DNA of 64,000 nt, from assembly GCF_018327685.1 (NCBI RefSeq), contig NZ_BNEL01000001.1:1612001-1676000 (forward strand). Direction: 5' to 3'. Shown one piece after another: positions 43,139-51,432 of this stretch (the stretch's first letter is position 1; every line of letters starts with the position of its first letter). A program made the position numbers and the translations under genes. Under the pieces are notes generated by a model. The model did not search any database. It was given only the letters and a program-made list of their open reading frames with translations, and was not told the origin of the DNA. The DNA comes from Streptomyces sp. TS71-3 (GTDB lineage: Bacteria; Actinomycetota; Actinomycetes; Streptomycetales; Streptomycetaceae).

Positions 43139-45346
43139 GTGCGTATCGGAATGGTTACGGAGGGCGGCTATCCGTATGTGCGCGGTACCACCGGGCTCTG
43201 GTGCGACCGGCTGGTGCGCGGGCTCGGTCAGCACGAGTTCGACGTCTACGCGCTCAGCCGTACGGCCCGGCAGGAGGACGCCGGCCGGTTCCGCCTGCCC
43301 GGCAACGTCGACCGGGTGCGCACCGCCCCTGCGTGGTCCCCGCCGGAAGCGCTCCCCACTCCCCGGCACGGCCGCCGGGCGCGGCGCAGGTTCGCCGAGT
43401 ACTACGCGGAGCTGGCCGCTGCCGTGTGCGCGGCCGGTCCGTCCGGAGCCGCCGTCCCAGGGGAGAGCGGCGCACAAGGCTCCGCCGCGCGTGCCGGCGC
43501 CGACCGGGCGGCGGCCCGGGGTGACGGCTCCGCTCCGGGCGCGGCCCCGTGGCGCGCAGCCGGGGCGGCGGGGCCGCCCGAGGCGGGGTGCGGTGCCGGG
43601 GGCGATGCCGCGGGAGCCGAGGCGGACCGTTTCGCCGGTGCCCTCTACGGCCTCGCCGCATTCGCCCGTGACGAGGGAGCCCCTGCCGAGCTGCTCCGCT
43701 CCGACCTCGCCGTCCGCGCCCTGGAGCGCGCCTGCCGCACACCCGGCGCACTGCGCCCGGCTCGCACGGCGCGCGTGACCGACCTCCTTGCTGTCGTCGG
43801 CGACATCGAGCGGGTGCTGAGACCCCTCTCGTTCGACTGGTACGGAGACCGCGACCTGGGTGGTGTCGACATCTGCCATGCCGCCTCGGGGGGAGCCGCC
43901 GTGCTGCCCGGCCTGCTGGCCCGGTACCTCGCGGGCGTCCCCCTGCTGCTGACCGAGTACGAGGTGGCGCTGCGCGACCAGTACCTCGCCGCGCCCGGCG
44001 CCAGCGCCCCGGTGCGCGCCCTGGGAGCCGCGTTCCACGGCCGGCTGGCCGTCGAGGCCTACCGGCAGGCCGCCTGCATCACCCCGGGCAACGCCCATGT
44101 ACGCCGCTGGCAGGAGCGGTGCGGTGCGCAGCGGGCCAAGCTGCGCACCGTGCACCCGGGCATCGACGCCTCGCCGTTCGCCGAGGTGGGGGAGAGTGGT
44201 GACGCGGGGGAGCCCGGCACGCTGGTCTGGGTCGGGCACATCGAGCCCGGCAAGGACCTGGTCTCCCTGCTGCACGCCTTCTCCGACATCCGCAGGGCCG
44301 AACCGGGCGCGCGGCTGAGGATCATCGGCGGGCCCGCCCCGGAGCCGGGCGCCGCGGAGTACGCCGCCCACTGCAAGGCGCTCGCCGCCCAGCTCTTCCC
44401 CGACGAGGCCGAGGACCGGCACACGGCCGGCGAGAACCCGGTGTCCTTCGAGGAGCCCGCGGGACCGGGCCCGGCGCACCGCGCCCAGGTCTACGCCGCG
44501 GGCAGCGTCGTGGTCCTGCCCAGCGTGGTGGAGGGCTTCCCGGTCGGCCTGGTGGAGGCGATGTTCGCGGGGAGCGCCACGGTCTCCACGGACGTCGGCG
44601 CGGTCGTCGAAGCCATCGGCGGAACGGGCCTGGTCGTGCCCCCGCGCAACCCCCGGGCGTTCGCCGAGGCGTGCGTCTCGCTGCTGCGCAACCCCTCCCG
44701 GCGCGCCCTGCTGGGCGCCGCGGCGCGTGCGCGGGCGCTCGAACTCTTCAGCGCCGAACAGAACGTTCTCGCATTCGACGGCATCTACCTCGACATCGCC
44801 GCCCAGTGCCCGGCACCGCGGCTCAGCGCCGCCGGCGTCCCGGCCCGCTCCCGCCCGTTCGCCGTCCCTGCCGAGGCCCACATCCCGGCCGACTGGCCGA
44901 GGAGAGCGCTCACGAGGACGCCACAGGGGCCCACCCCGCACCGGCCGAGCTGGGCGCGTGGACCGGCCGACTCCATCGAGCCGTTGGAAGGCGGTGAGCC
45001 GGAGGAGGGCGGAGAGCCTGAGCGCCGCGCGTCGACGGCTTCGTCCCCCGTCCCTGCTCCGTCCCACGACTCGTCCACGGCCCCGGCCTCATCCCTGACT
45101 CCGGCTCCGCCCGCCGGCTCGCCTCCGGAGGCATCGGCCCCGGAGGCACCGGTCCCGGCGGAGGCCGGCAGGGCCGCGGCCGCCCGCGTGCAGGCGGCCC
45201 GGGTAGGCGCCGCGCGCGCGGAGGCGCTGGAGGAGGGGACGGTGCGCGCCGAGGCCGCGCGCCGCCGGACCGCGCCCCGGGCGGAGCCGGCCCTGCCCGG
45301 GCGCCCGCGTGCGGAAGCCGGCGCGGCGCGGAGGGCAGCCCGGTGA
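43139..45346 (+). CDS. DUF3492-type GT4 glycosyltransferase (PelF-like) with long low-complexity tail
   Basis: 735 residues, GTG at 43139. The N-terminus IGMVTEGGYPYVRGTTGLWCDRLVRGL is the DUF3492/PelF signature (EGxYPYVxGG-x-x-x-W). The GT4 donor domain is at about 360-550: LVWVGHIEPGKDLVSLLHAF, LRIIGGPAPE and VVVLPSVVEGFPVGLVEAMFAGSATVSTDVGAVVEAIGG, with an EX7E motif. An Ala/Gly insert lies around 100-165. Residues 570-735 are disordered Ala/Pro/Glu/Arg-rich and not part of the GT fold. PelF makes the Pel polysaccharide from UDP-GalNAc in other bacteria. The neighbours (membrane protein, epimerase, GH135-like hydrolase) support an exopolysaccharide role; the sugar is inferred. Confidence 0.85.
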   Translation: MRIGMVTEGGYPYVRGTTGLWCDRLVRGLGQHEFDVYALSRTARQEDAGRFRLPGNVDRVRTAPAWSPPEALPTPRHGRRARRRFAEYYAELAAAVCAAGPSGAAVPGESGAQGSAARAGADRAAARGDGSAPGAAPWRAAGAAGPPEAGCGAGGDAAGAEADRFAGALYGLAAFARDEGAPAELLRSDLAVRALERACRTPGALRPARTARVTDLLAVVGDIERVLRPLSFDWYGDRDLGGVDICHAASGGAAVLPGLLARYLAGVPLLLTEYEVALRDQYLAAPGASAPVRALGAAFHGRLAVEAYRQAACITPGNAHVRRWQERCGAQRAKLRTVHPGIDASPFAEVGESGDAGEPGTLVWVGHIEPGKDLVSLLHAFSDIRRAEPGARLRIIGGPAPEPGAAEYAAHCKALAAQLFPDEAEDRHTAGENPVSFEEPAGPGPAHRAQVYAAGSVVVLPSVVEGFPVGLVEAMFAGSATVSTDVGAVVEAIGGTGLVVPPRNPRAFAEACVSLLRNPSRRALLGAAARARALELFSAEQNVLAFDGIYLDIAAQCPAPRLSAAGVPARSRPFAVPAEAHIPADWPRRALTRTPQGPTPHRPSWARGPADSIEPLEGGEPEEGGEPERRASTASSPVPAPSHDSSTAPASSLTPAPPAGSPPEASAPEAPVPAEAGRAAAARVQAARVGAARAEALEEGTVRAEAARRRTAPRAEPALPGRPRAEAGAARRAAR

Positions 45347-45491
45347 CCAGGGGGCTTGGGACACGTGCAAGGCGCCGGCCGGCGGCGGTGGTGGTGGTCG
45401 CCACGGTGCCGGTGCACCCGGCCGGAGCGCTGCCGCCGGTGGCCCGTGCGCCCATGCGCGCGTGCTGCACCGCACCGGGGGAGGCCGCACG

Positions 45492-46796
45492 ATGAGCCCC
45501 GAGTCCCGTGTCCGTGGTGCCGCTCCGACACCCGGTTCCGCGCTCGCGCCGGCGCTCGCGCCGGCGCCCGCTCAGGTGCGGGGCACGTGGGCGCGGCGGG
45601 GCACGGGCGACCCGGTGAAGGCACTGCTGCAACGGCACCGGGAGCTCTGCGAGCGTGCCGTCGACCCCCTGGAGCTCGCCGCCGGGCTGGAGGCGGCCGG
45701 GATCACCGACCGCATGGCCGCGCGCTACCGGCACCGGGACGTCTTCTCGCTCGCGGAGGAGATGTACGCGCGCGTGGCACGCGACACCGAGACGGACCCG
45801 GCGCTCCGGGACCCGTCCGCGCTCGGCACGCGATCCGAGCGCCGGCCCCCCTGGGTACCCCCCGCGTGGCTCCGCACCACCGCCACCTACGCGGCCTGGC
45901 TGACCGCGGCGCTGCTCCCCGCGGCGGCTTGCGCGCTCACCCTCGCCGCGCTCCGGCGGACCGGCGGCCGGCCGGAGCTCGCCGTGGCGGCCGCCGGCGC
46001 CCTCGCCATGGCGTTCGCCCTGCGGGTCGCGCTCCGCCGCGGGCCGCTGCGCACCGGGCACCGTGTCCGGTGGTCCACGCGCGCGTGGACCTGCCTCCTT
46101 CTCGCCTACGCCCTCCTGGGCGACGCCCTGCTCCGCACCCTCCTGGCGGGCGCGCCCGACGTGGACGCGGCAGCGCGGACGCTGCCCGGCGCACTCGCCG
46201 CGCTCGCGAGCGGCGCACCCGTGCCCGAAGCATGGCGGCTGCCGCCCGTCGGCGAGCCGGCTGCCACCGCGGCCGTCCTCGCCCTGGCGCTCGCCGTCCT
46301 GCCGGCGGCCTGCTGCGCGCGCCTCTTCGCCGCCGGAGCCACCCGGCGGGTGGGCCGCAGCCGTGACCTGGCGGAGTTCACGGCCCGCGCGCGGCCCCTG
46401 CTGCTGGCGGTACTCGCCCTGTACGCGTGCGCCCTCGCTCTGCTCCTCACCGCGACCGCCACGGTCCTCCACCAGCACCCCGGCCTTGCCGGCGCGGGCG
46501 CCCTGGGCGTGCTGCTGATGCTGGCCCGGCTGCTCATGGTGCACGGCTTCACCCGCGCCCCCGCACTGCTGCTCGCCGCCGCCGGGGCCGCGGAAGCCCT
46601 CGCGCTCGCCGCCGTCCTCGCGGCCCGGCTGCCCGGCTGCGCCCCGCTGGCCGTCCCCGTCGCCCGGGCGGTCGCCGTGGCCGGGCCCGGCGCGGTGCCA
46701 GCCGTGGCCTGCGGCACCGCGGCCCTGGTGCTGCTCGCGCACGCCGGCAGCACCCTCACCCGGGCCTCGGCCCACACCCCGACGGACCCCGCGTGA
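45492..46796 (+). CDS. Polytopic membrane protein of the polysaccharide-type operon
   Basis: 434 residues from the ATG at 45492 with GGGGAGG 7 nt upstream. After a ~125-residue cytoplasmic part (VKALLQRHRELCERAVDPLELAAGLEAAGITDRMAARYRHRDVFSLAEEMYARV) there are about eight hydrophobic helices, roughly 130-155, 160-180, 195-215, 250-275, 300-325, 328-350, 352-375 and 400-425. They are Ala/Leu-rich, with few charges in the membrane. It is not recognisably PelG or PelE, but its position between the PelF-like transferase and the epimerase makes it a candidate export or scaffolding partner. Function unknown. Confidence 0.8.
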   Translation: MSPESRVRGAAPTPGSALAPALAPAPAQVRGTWARRGTGDPVKALLQRHRELCERAVDPLELAAGLEAAGITDRMAARYRHRDVFSLAEEMYARVARDTETDPALRDPSALGTRSERRPPWVPPAWLRTTATYAAWLTAALLPAAACALTLAALRRTGGRPELAVAAAGALAMAFALRVALRRGPLRTGHRVRWSTRAWTCLLLAYALLGDALLRTLLAGAPDVDAAARTLPGALAALASGAPVPEAWRLPPVGEPAATAAVLALALAVLPAACCARLFAAGATRRVGRSRDLAEFTARARPLLLAVLALYACALALLLTATATVLHQHPGLAGAGALGVLLMLARLLMVHGFTRAPALLLAAAGAAEALALAAVLAARLPGCAPLAVPVARAVAVAGPGAVPAVACGTAALVLLAHAGSTLTRASAHTPTDPA

Positions 46797-46853
46797 CCGA
46801 CACCGCGGGCTTCCCCCCACGATCACCGCACCACCCCTGAAGGAGAACAGCAG

Positions 46854-46901
46854 ATGACCACCACCCTCACCCGAGAGCCGCACCGGAGGGTCGCCCTATG
46901 A
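46854..46901 (+). CDS. 15-residue leader mini-cistron coupled to the epimerase gene
   Basis: ATG at 46854, with AAGGAG 8 nt upstream, encodes MTTTLTREPHRRVAL and stops in an ATGA overlap with the epimerase start (46898-46901). The leader has a strong ribosome-binding site; the epimerase's own is GGAGG (46884-46888) inside the leader. This suggests translational coupling rather than a functional peptide. No Met lies in frame to fuse the two. Confidence 0.55.
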   Translation: MTTTLTREPHRRVAL

Positions 46902-47875
46902 GGGTGCTGTTGATCGGAGCGGGCGGATACCTCGGCCGGTTCGTCGCGGACCGGCTGCTCGCCGACCCCGCCGTCCAGCTCACCGCACTCGGCCGCGGCG
47001 ACGACGCGGACGTACGGTTCGACCTCGCCAGCGGCAGCCCCGGCGCGCTCACCCGCTTCCTCGACGCCGTCCACCCCGGCGTCGTCGTCAACTGCGCCGG
47101 CGCCACCCGCGGCGGCGCGCGCGACCTCATCCGGCACAACACCGTGTCCGTGGCCACCGTCTGCGAGGCCCTGCGCCGCAGCGGCTGCGGAGCGCGTCTC
47201 GTCCAGCTCGGCTGCGGCGCCGAGTACGGCCCCAGCCAGCAGGGCTCCTCGACGGCCGAGGACGCCGTGCCCCGCCCCGGCGGCCCCTACGGCGTGAGCA
47301 AACTCGCCGCGACGGAGCTGGTGCTCGGATCGGGCCTGGACGCGGTCGTGCTGCGGGTCTTCTCGCCCACCGGCCCCGGCACCCCCGCGGGCTCCCCGCT
47401 CGGCCGGCTCGCCGAGGCCATGCGCCGTGCCATGCAGTCCGGGGACGGCGAGCTGAAACTCGGCGGCCTCGGCGTGCAGCGGGACTTCGTCGACGTCCGC
47501 GACATCGCCCGAGCCGTCCACGCCGCCTCCCTCTCCGCGGCGCAGGGCGTCATCAACATCGGCTCCGGCCGCGCGGTACGGCTGCGCGACGCCGCCGCCG
47601 TGCTCGCCCGCGTCGCCGGCTACGGCGGTGCCCTCCACGAACTGGACGGCCACGGGCACGGCCACCCGGGAGCCGGCCCCGTGCGGCCCATCATCGGCCA
47701 TCCCCGCACCGAGCACGACCACCCCCTGCCGCCCACCTTCCCGTACCCCGACGGCTGCGGCAGCTGGCAGCAGGCGGACGTGCGTACCGCCCGCGACCGG
47801 CTCGGCTGGCGGCCCCGGATCAGTCTGGAGGAGTCCCTCGCCGACATCTGGATGGAGGCGGCATGCCGTATCTGA
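46898..47875 (+). CDS. NAD-dependent nucleotide-sugar epimerase/dehydratase (extended SDR)
   Basis: 325 residues. The N-terminal MRVLLIGAGGYLGRFVADRLL holds the NAD-binding GxxGxxG pattern (GAGGYLG). The active site reads CGAEYGPS with PYGVSKLAATE (YxxxK). VLRVFSPTGPG, GGLGVQRDFVDVRDIARAVHAA and VINIGSGRAVRLRDAAAVLA are typical of the UDP-sugar 4-epimerase/dehydratase family. In the context of a PelF-like enzyme it could supply UDP-GalNAc from UDP-GlcNAc (PelX role), but the substrate is not shown by the sequence. It overlaps the spherulin-4 gene by 13 bp. Confidence 0.9.
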   Translation: MRVLLIGAGGYLGRFVADRLLADPAVQLTALGRGDDADVRFDLASGSPGALTRFLDAVHPGVVVNCAGATRGGARDLIRHNTVSVATVCEALRRSGCGARLVQLGCGAEYGPSQQGSSTAEDAVPRPGGPYGVSKLAATELVLGSGLDAVVLRVFSPTGPGTPAGSPLGRLAEAMRRAMQSGDGELKLGGLGVQRDFVDVRDIARAVHAASLSAAQGVINIGSGRAVRLRDAAAVLARVAGYGGALHELDGHGHGHPGAGPVRPIIGHPRTEHDHPLPPTFPYPDGCGSWQQADVRTARDRLGWRPRISLEESLADIWMEAACRI

Positions 47876-48609
47876 CCCGGCCCGCGGGCGCCACCACGAG
47901 CGCCGTCGCGGTCGGCGTCGGCGTCCCCGGCTACGCGCACCCCCTGGTGGCCCCCGTGGAGTGGGCGGAGCTGACCCGTCCCGGGATCCCGCTGCACTGG
48001 GCCGCCCTCAACGTGTCGAACGGGCCCGGCATCCAGCCCGACCCGCACTGCCTGGCCGCCGCGGGCCGGCTCAGGAACACCGGTGCCACGGTGCTGGGCC
48101 ACCTCGACCTGGCCCGGGGTACCCGGCCCTTCGCGGAGCTCATCCGCGACGTGCACCGCTACGCCGACTGGTACCGCGTCGGGGGCTTCCTGCTGGACCG
48201 CTGCCCCGCGGAGCCCGGCGCGCTGCCCGCCGTGCGGCGCCTCGCGGGCGCGCTGCGGGCCCTGGTGCCCGGTGCGCACCTCGTCCTCCTGCACGGCAGG
48301 CACCCCGATCCCGGCTATGCGGGGATCGCCGACCAGCTGGTGACGTTCGCGGGTTCCTGGGGGGACTACCGGTGGTCGCAGGCCGCGGAGTGGACCGCCG
48401 CCTATCCGGCGGGCAAGTTCTGCCACTTCGTGCACGGCATCCCGCGCGGGCACCTGGAGGAGGCGCTGCGCATCGCGCGCTGGCAGGGCGCGGCCACGGT
48501 GTTCTTCACCGATCGCACCCAGCTCAGGGGCGGTGCGTCGCCCTGGGAGGCGATGCCCGGGTACTGGGACGATCTCGTCTCGTTGATCGGACGGGGTGTC
48601 TCGGAATGA
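47863..48609 (+). CDS. Spherulation-specific family 4 protein (GH135-like glycoside hydrolase)
   Basis: 248 residues, ATG at 47863 inside the epimerase end. The family pattern is clear: VGVPGYAHPLVAPVEWAELTR, HWAALNVSNGPGIQPDPH, ATVLGHLDLARGTRPFAELIRDVHRYADWYRVGGFLLDRCPAE, ADQLVTFAGSW and HFVHGIPRGHLEEALRIARWQGAATVFFTDR. The LLDRCPAE segment aligns with the catalytic Asp region of spherulin-4/Sph3. Sph3 cuts alpha-1,4-linked galactosamine polymers. No signal peptide is present, so this copy seems cytoplasmic or exported by an unknown route. Grouping with a PelF-like enzyme suggests editing or turnover of a galactosamine-type polymer. Confidence 0.87.
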   Translation: MPYLTRPAGATTSAVAVGVGVPGYAHPLVAPVEWAELTRPGIPLHWAALNVSNGPGIQPDPHCLAAAGRLRNTGATVLGHLDLARGTRPFAELIRDVHRYADWYRVGGFLLDRCPAEPGALPAVRRLAGALRALVPGAHLVLLHGRHPDPGYAGIADQLVTFAGSWGDYRWSQAAEWTAAYPAGKFCHFVHGIPRGHLEEALRIARWQGAATVFFTDRTQLRGGASPWEAMPGYWDDLVSLIGRGVSE

Positions 48610-48626
48610 ACCGGGGCGTGGCACTG

Positions 48627-48642
48627 TTGTCGGATATGACAA
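48627..48642 (+). promoter_or_regulatory. Small inverted repeat upstream of moeZ
   Basis: TTGTC (48627-48631) and GACAA (48638-48642) with loop GGATAT, followed by TTT. It may terminate the polysaccharide operon or bind a regulator of moeZ. Confidence 0.35.
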
Positions 48643-48770
48643 TTTCCCCGGCTCCGGCCGCAGCGGCGGGGCAGGGGACTTCATTGCGGCACGGCAGCAG
48701 TGAAGCGATGAAGCACTGAAGCCGAAGTATCGACGACCGATACGCCCGACCAGCCCCGAACGAGGTCTCC

Positions 48771-49949
48771 GTGTCGTTGCCACCCTTGGTAGAGCCAGCA
48801 GATGAGCTCACCGTAGACGAGGTCCGCAGGTACTCCCGTCACCTGATCATCCCCGATGTGGGCATGGACGGGCAGAAACGGCTGAAGAACGCGAAGGTGC
48901 TCTGTGTCGGCGCCGGCGGCCTCGGCTCGCCGGCCCTGATGTACCTCGCCGCGGCGGGCGTGGGCACGCTCGGCATCGTCGAGTTCGACGAGGTCGACGA
49001 GTCCAACCTCCAGCGGCAGATCATCCACAGCCAGGCCGACATCGGCCGGTCCAAGGCGGCGTCCGCCCGGGACTCCGTCGAGGGCATCAACCCCTACACG
49101 AAGGTCGTCCTGCACGAGGAGCGCCTCGACTCCTCCAACGTGATGGAGATCTTCGAGCAGTACGACCTGATCGTGGACGGCACGGACAACTTCGCCACCC
49201 GCTATCTGGTCAACGACGCCTGCGTGCTGCTGAACAAGCCGTACGTCTGGGGTTCGATCTACCGCTTCGACGGCCAGGCCTCGGTCTTCTGGTCCGAGCA
49301 CGGGCCGTGCTACCGCTGCCTCTACCCGGAGCCGCCGCCCCCCGGCATGGTGCCGTCCTGCGCCGAGGGCGGGGTGCTGGGCGTGCTCTGCGCGTCCATC
49401 GGCTCCATCCAGGTCAACGAGGCCATCAAGGTCCTCACGGGCATCGGCGAGCCCCTCGTCGGCCGTCTGATGATCTACGACGCCCTGGAGATGCAGTACC
49501 GCCAGGTCAAGGTCCGCAAGGACCCCGACTGCGCCGTCTGCGGCAAGAACCCGACCGTCACCGAGCTCATCGACTACGAGGCCTTCTGCGGCGTCGTGTC
49601 CGAGGAGGCCCAGGAGGCGGCCGCCGGCTCGACGATCACTCCCAAGCAGCTCAAGGAGTGGATCGACGACGGCGAGAACATCGAGATCATCGACGTCCGC
49701 GAGCCGAACGAGTACGAGATCGTCTCGATCCCGGGCGCCAAGCTGATCCCGAAGAACGAGTTCCTGATGGGCAGCGCCCTGGGTTCGCTGCCGCAGGACA
49801 AGAAGATCGTCTTGCATTGCAAGACGGGTGTCCGCAGTGCGGAAGTCCTCGCGGTGCTGAAGTCCGCGGGCTTCGCCGACGCCGTGCACGTCGGCGGCGG
49901 AGTGATCGGCTGGGTCAACCAGATCGAGCCGGAGAAGCCCGTGTACTGA
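48771..49949 (+). CDS. moeZ: Adenylyltransferase/sulfurtransferase MoeZ (ThiF + rhodanese)
   Basis: 392 residues, GTG at 48771 (CGAGG upstream). ThiF/E1-like domain: VLCVGAGGLGSPALMYLAAAGVG (nucleotide loop), LQRQIIH, DGTDNFATRYLVND, zinc Cys pairs CYRCLYP and CAVCG. A C-terminal rhodanese domain (about 285-390) carries the active Cys in HCKTGVRSAE. It adenylates and thiolates the C-termini of sulfur-carrier proteins for molybdopterin, thiamine-type or secondary-metabolite sulfur transfer. In Streptomyces MoeZ serves several sulfur carriers. It occurs at the Rv3206c position. A terminator follows at 49968. Confidence 0.96.
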   Translation: MSLPPLVEPADELTVDEVRRYSRHLIIPDVGMDGQKRLKNAKVLCVGAGGLGSPALMYLAAAGVGTLGIVEFDEVDESNLQRQIIHSQADIGRSKAASARDSVEGINPYTKVVLHEERLDSSNVMEIFEQYDLIVDGTDNFATRYLVNDACVLLNKPYVWGSIYRFDGQASVFWSEHGPCYRCLYPEPPPPGMVPSCAEGGVLGVLCASIGSIQVNEAIKVLTGIGEPLVGRLMIYDALEMQYRQVKVRKDPDCAVCGKNPTVTELIDYEAFCGVVSEEAQEAAAGSTITPKQLKEWIDDGENIEIIDVREPNEYEIVSIPGAKLIPKNEFLMGSALGSLPQDKKIVLHCKTGVRSAEVLAVLKSAGFADAVHVGGGVIGWVNQIEPEKPVY

Positions 49950-49967
49950 GCGGCTTCGCAGCGCCCC

Positions 49968-50003
49968 GGCGCGTCTCGCGGGTGGTCTCCCGCGGGGCGC
50001 GCC
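49968..50003 (+). terminator. Terminator after moeZ
   Basis: GGCGCG (49968-49973) plus CGCGGG (49977-49982) pair with CCCGCG (49989-49994) plus CGCGCC (49998-50003), with a 3x3 internal loop and TGGTCT terminal loop. Confidence 0.65.
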
Positions 50004-50049
50004 GTTCTGCGTTCAGGGGGCGTCCCCTTCCGTGCGGGCGGATTCCAGG

Positions 50050-51334
50050 GGTCGTTGCAACACGTGGTTGGTTGTTCAGGTCGTGAGCAGTTTATGCAGG
50101 CGTTCGGCTGGGGTTTGCCAGTCGAGTGTTTTGCGTGGGCGGCTGTTGAGTTCGGCGGCGACGGTGTCCAGGTGCTCGCGGCTGTGGGCGGCCAGGTTGG
50201 TGCCTTTGGGGAAGTACTGCCGCAGCAGGCCGTTGGTGTTCTCGTTGGAGCCGCGCTGCCAGGGGCTGGCGGGGTCGCAGAAGTAGACGGGGATGTCGGT
50301 GGCCAGGGTGAAGGCGTGGTGGGCGGCCATCTCGGAGCCTTGGTCCCAGGTCAGGGACTTGATCAGGTGTCGGGGCAGGGTCTGGACGGTGGTCTGCAGG
50401 GCGGTGTTGACGTGCTCGGCGCTGCGGCCGGTCGGCAGGTGGACGAGCATGACGTAGCGGGTGGCCCGTTCGACCAGGGTGCCGATGGCGGAGGCACCGT
50501 CCTTGCCGATGATCAGGTCGCCTTCCCAGTGGCCGGGTACGGCGCGGTCGTCCGCTTCGGCGGGCCGCTCGCTGATCATGACCATGGGGTGGGTGAAGCG
50601 CGGTTGCCGGGCGGCGGCCTGGCGGTGCGGCTTGCGCCGGGCCCGTCCCGTGCGCAGAGCTCGGGCCAGCTCACGGCGCAGTTCCCCGCGGCCCTGGACG
50701 TAGAGGGCCTGGTAGATCGTTTCGTGGACCACGTGCATCTCCGGCCGGTCGGAAAACCGTCTGCGAAGAGCGTGACAGATCTGCTCAGGACTCCACCGCA
50801 TGGCTAGGTGGGCCTGGATGAAGTCCCGTAGCTCGGGGTTCTGGCCGATCTTGCCGGGCTTGGGCCGGGGCCGGCGAGCGATGGCCCGGCGCTGAGCGGC
50901 GTGGGGACGGTAGGCCCACCGGGTGAGGTCACCGCGCACAGGTGTGCCGTTGCGGCGTATCTCCCGGCTGATCGTGGACGGGCTGCGGCCCAGCTCGGCG
51001 GCGATCGCGCGGACCGTGGCCTTCTCCCGCAGCCGGTCGGCTATGTGGATGCGCTCGTCTTCCCGCAGGTACCTGCTCGACGAAGGCTCGGGCTCCTGCT
51101 CTGCCAGAGCAGGAGCCCGCCGCCGCTTCGGATCCATCCGGCCGTTACGCCATTCACGACCGGTCCGATCATGGACACCGACACGCCGGCTCGCCTCTCG
51201 GTTGGTCAGCCCCATCTGCACGAGCCGGAAGTATTCCTCCCGCTCGGCCCAAAGCTTCACCGGCCCCTGAGCCGTACGAACCCTACGGATCTCGAAGCCC
51301 ATCGCACCCCTTGAACTGGGGTGTTGCAACGACC
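50050..51334. mobile_element. IS30-family insertion sequence
   Basis: About 1285 bp bounded by perfect 14-bp inverted repeats GGTCGTTGCAACAC (50050-50063) and GTGTTGCAACGACC (51321-51334), containing a single full-length transposase gene. The outer flanks read ATTCCAGG and ACTAGAAC, so no short target-site duplication is obvious. It lies in the gap between the converging moeZ and lipoprotein-hydrolase genes and interrupts neither. Confidence 0.93.
50076..51302 (-). CDS. IS30-family transposase
   Basis: 408 residues from the ATG at 51302, just inside the right terminal repeat. N-terminal helix-turn-helix regions bind the terminal repeats (LVQMGLTNREASRRVGVHDRTGREWRNG and VRAIAAELGRSPSTISREIRRNG). 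The DDE catalytic domain (about 235-395) has GHWEGDLIIGKDG (first Asp), LTWDQGSEM (second Asp) and SPWQRGSNENTNGLLRQYFPKGTN (Glu). All key residues are present and the frame is uninterrupted, so it should be active or only recently inactive. Confidence 0.95.
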   Translation of the reverse strand: MGFEIRRVRTAQGPVKLWAEREEYFRLVQMGLTNREASRRVGVHDRTGREWRNGRMDPKRRRAPALAEQEPEPSSSRYLREDERIHIADRLREKATVRAIAAELGRSPSTISREIRRNGTPVRGDLTRWAYRPHAAQRRAIARRPRPKPGKIGQNPELRDFIQAHLAMRWSPEQICHALRRRFSDRPEMHVVHETIYQALYVQGRGELRRELARALRTGRARRKPHRQAAARQPRFTHPMVMISERPAEADDRAVPGHWEGDLIIGKDGASAIGTLVERATRYVMLVHLPTGRSAEHVNTALQTTVQTLPRHLIKSLTWDQGSEMAAHHAFTLATDIPVYFCDPASPWQRGSNENTNGLLRQYFPKGTNLAAHSREHLDTVAAELNSRPRKTLDWQTPAERLHKLLTT

Positions 51335-51381
51335 ACTAGAACCGAAGGCGTGGGGCGGGGCTTCCGTTCCCGCCCGGACGC

Positions 51382-51432
51382 GACCCGGGCGCCGGTCAGA
51401 CCCGGGCGCCGGTCAGACCCGGGCGCCGGTCA
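51382..51432. repeat. 17-bp tandem repeat (x3) ending in the stop codon of a lipoprotein gene
   Basis: GACCCGGGCGCCGGTCA is repeated at 51382, 51399 and 51416. The last TCA (51430-51432) is the TGA stop of the minus-strand hydrolase gene, so each copy contributes an extra in-line stop triplet (frame differs by the 17-bp period). Confidence 0.85.

Noticed and set aside
43139..48609. Complete canonical Pel operon
   Set aside because: PelG, PelD, PelE and a deacetylase domain are not recognisable, so only a Pel-like partial pathway is proposed.
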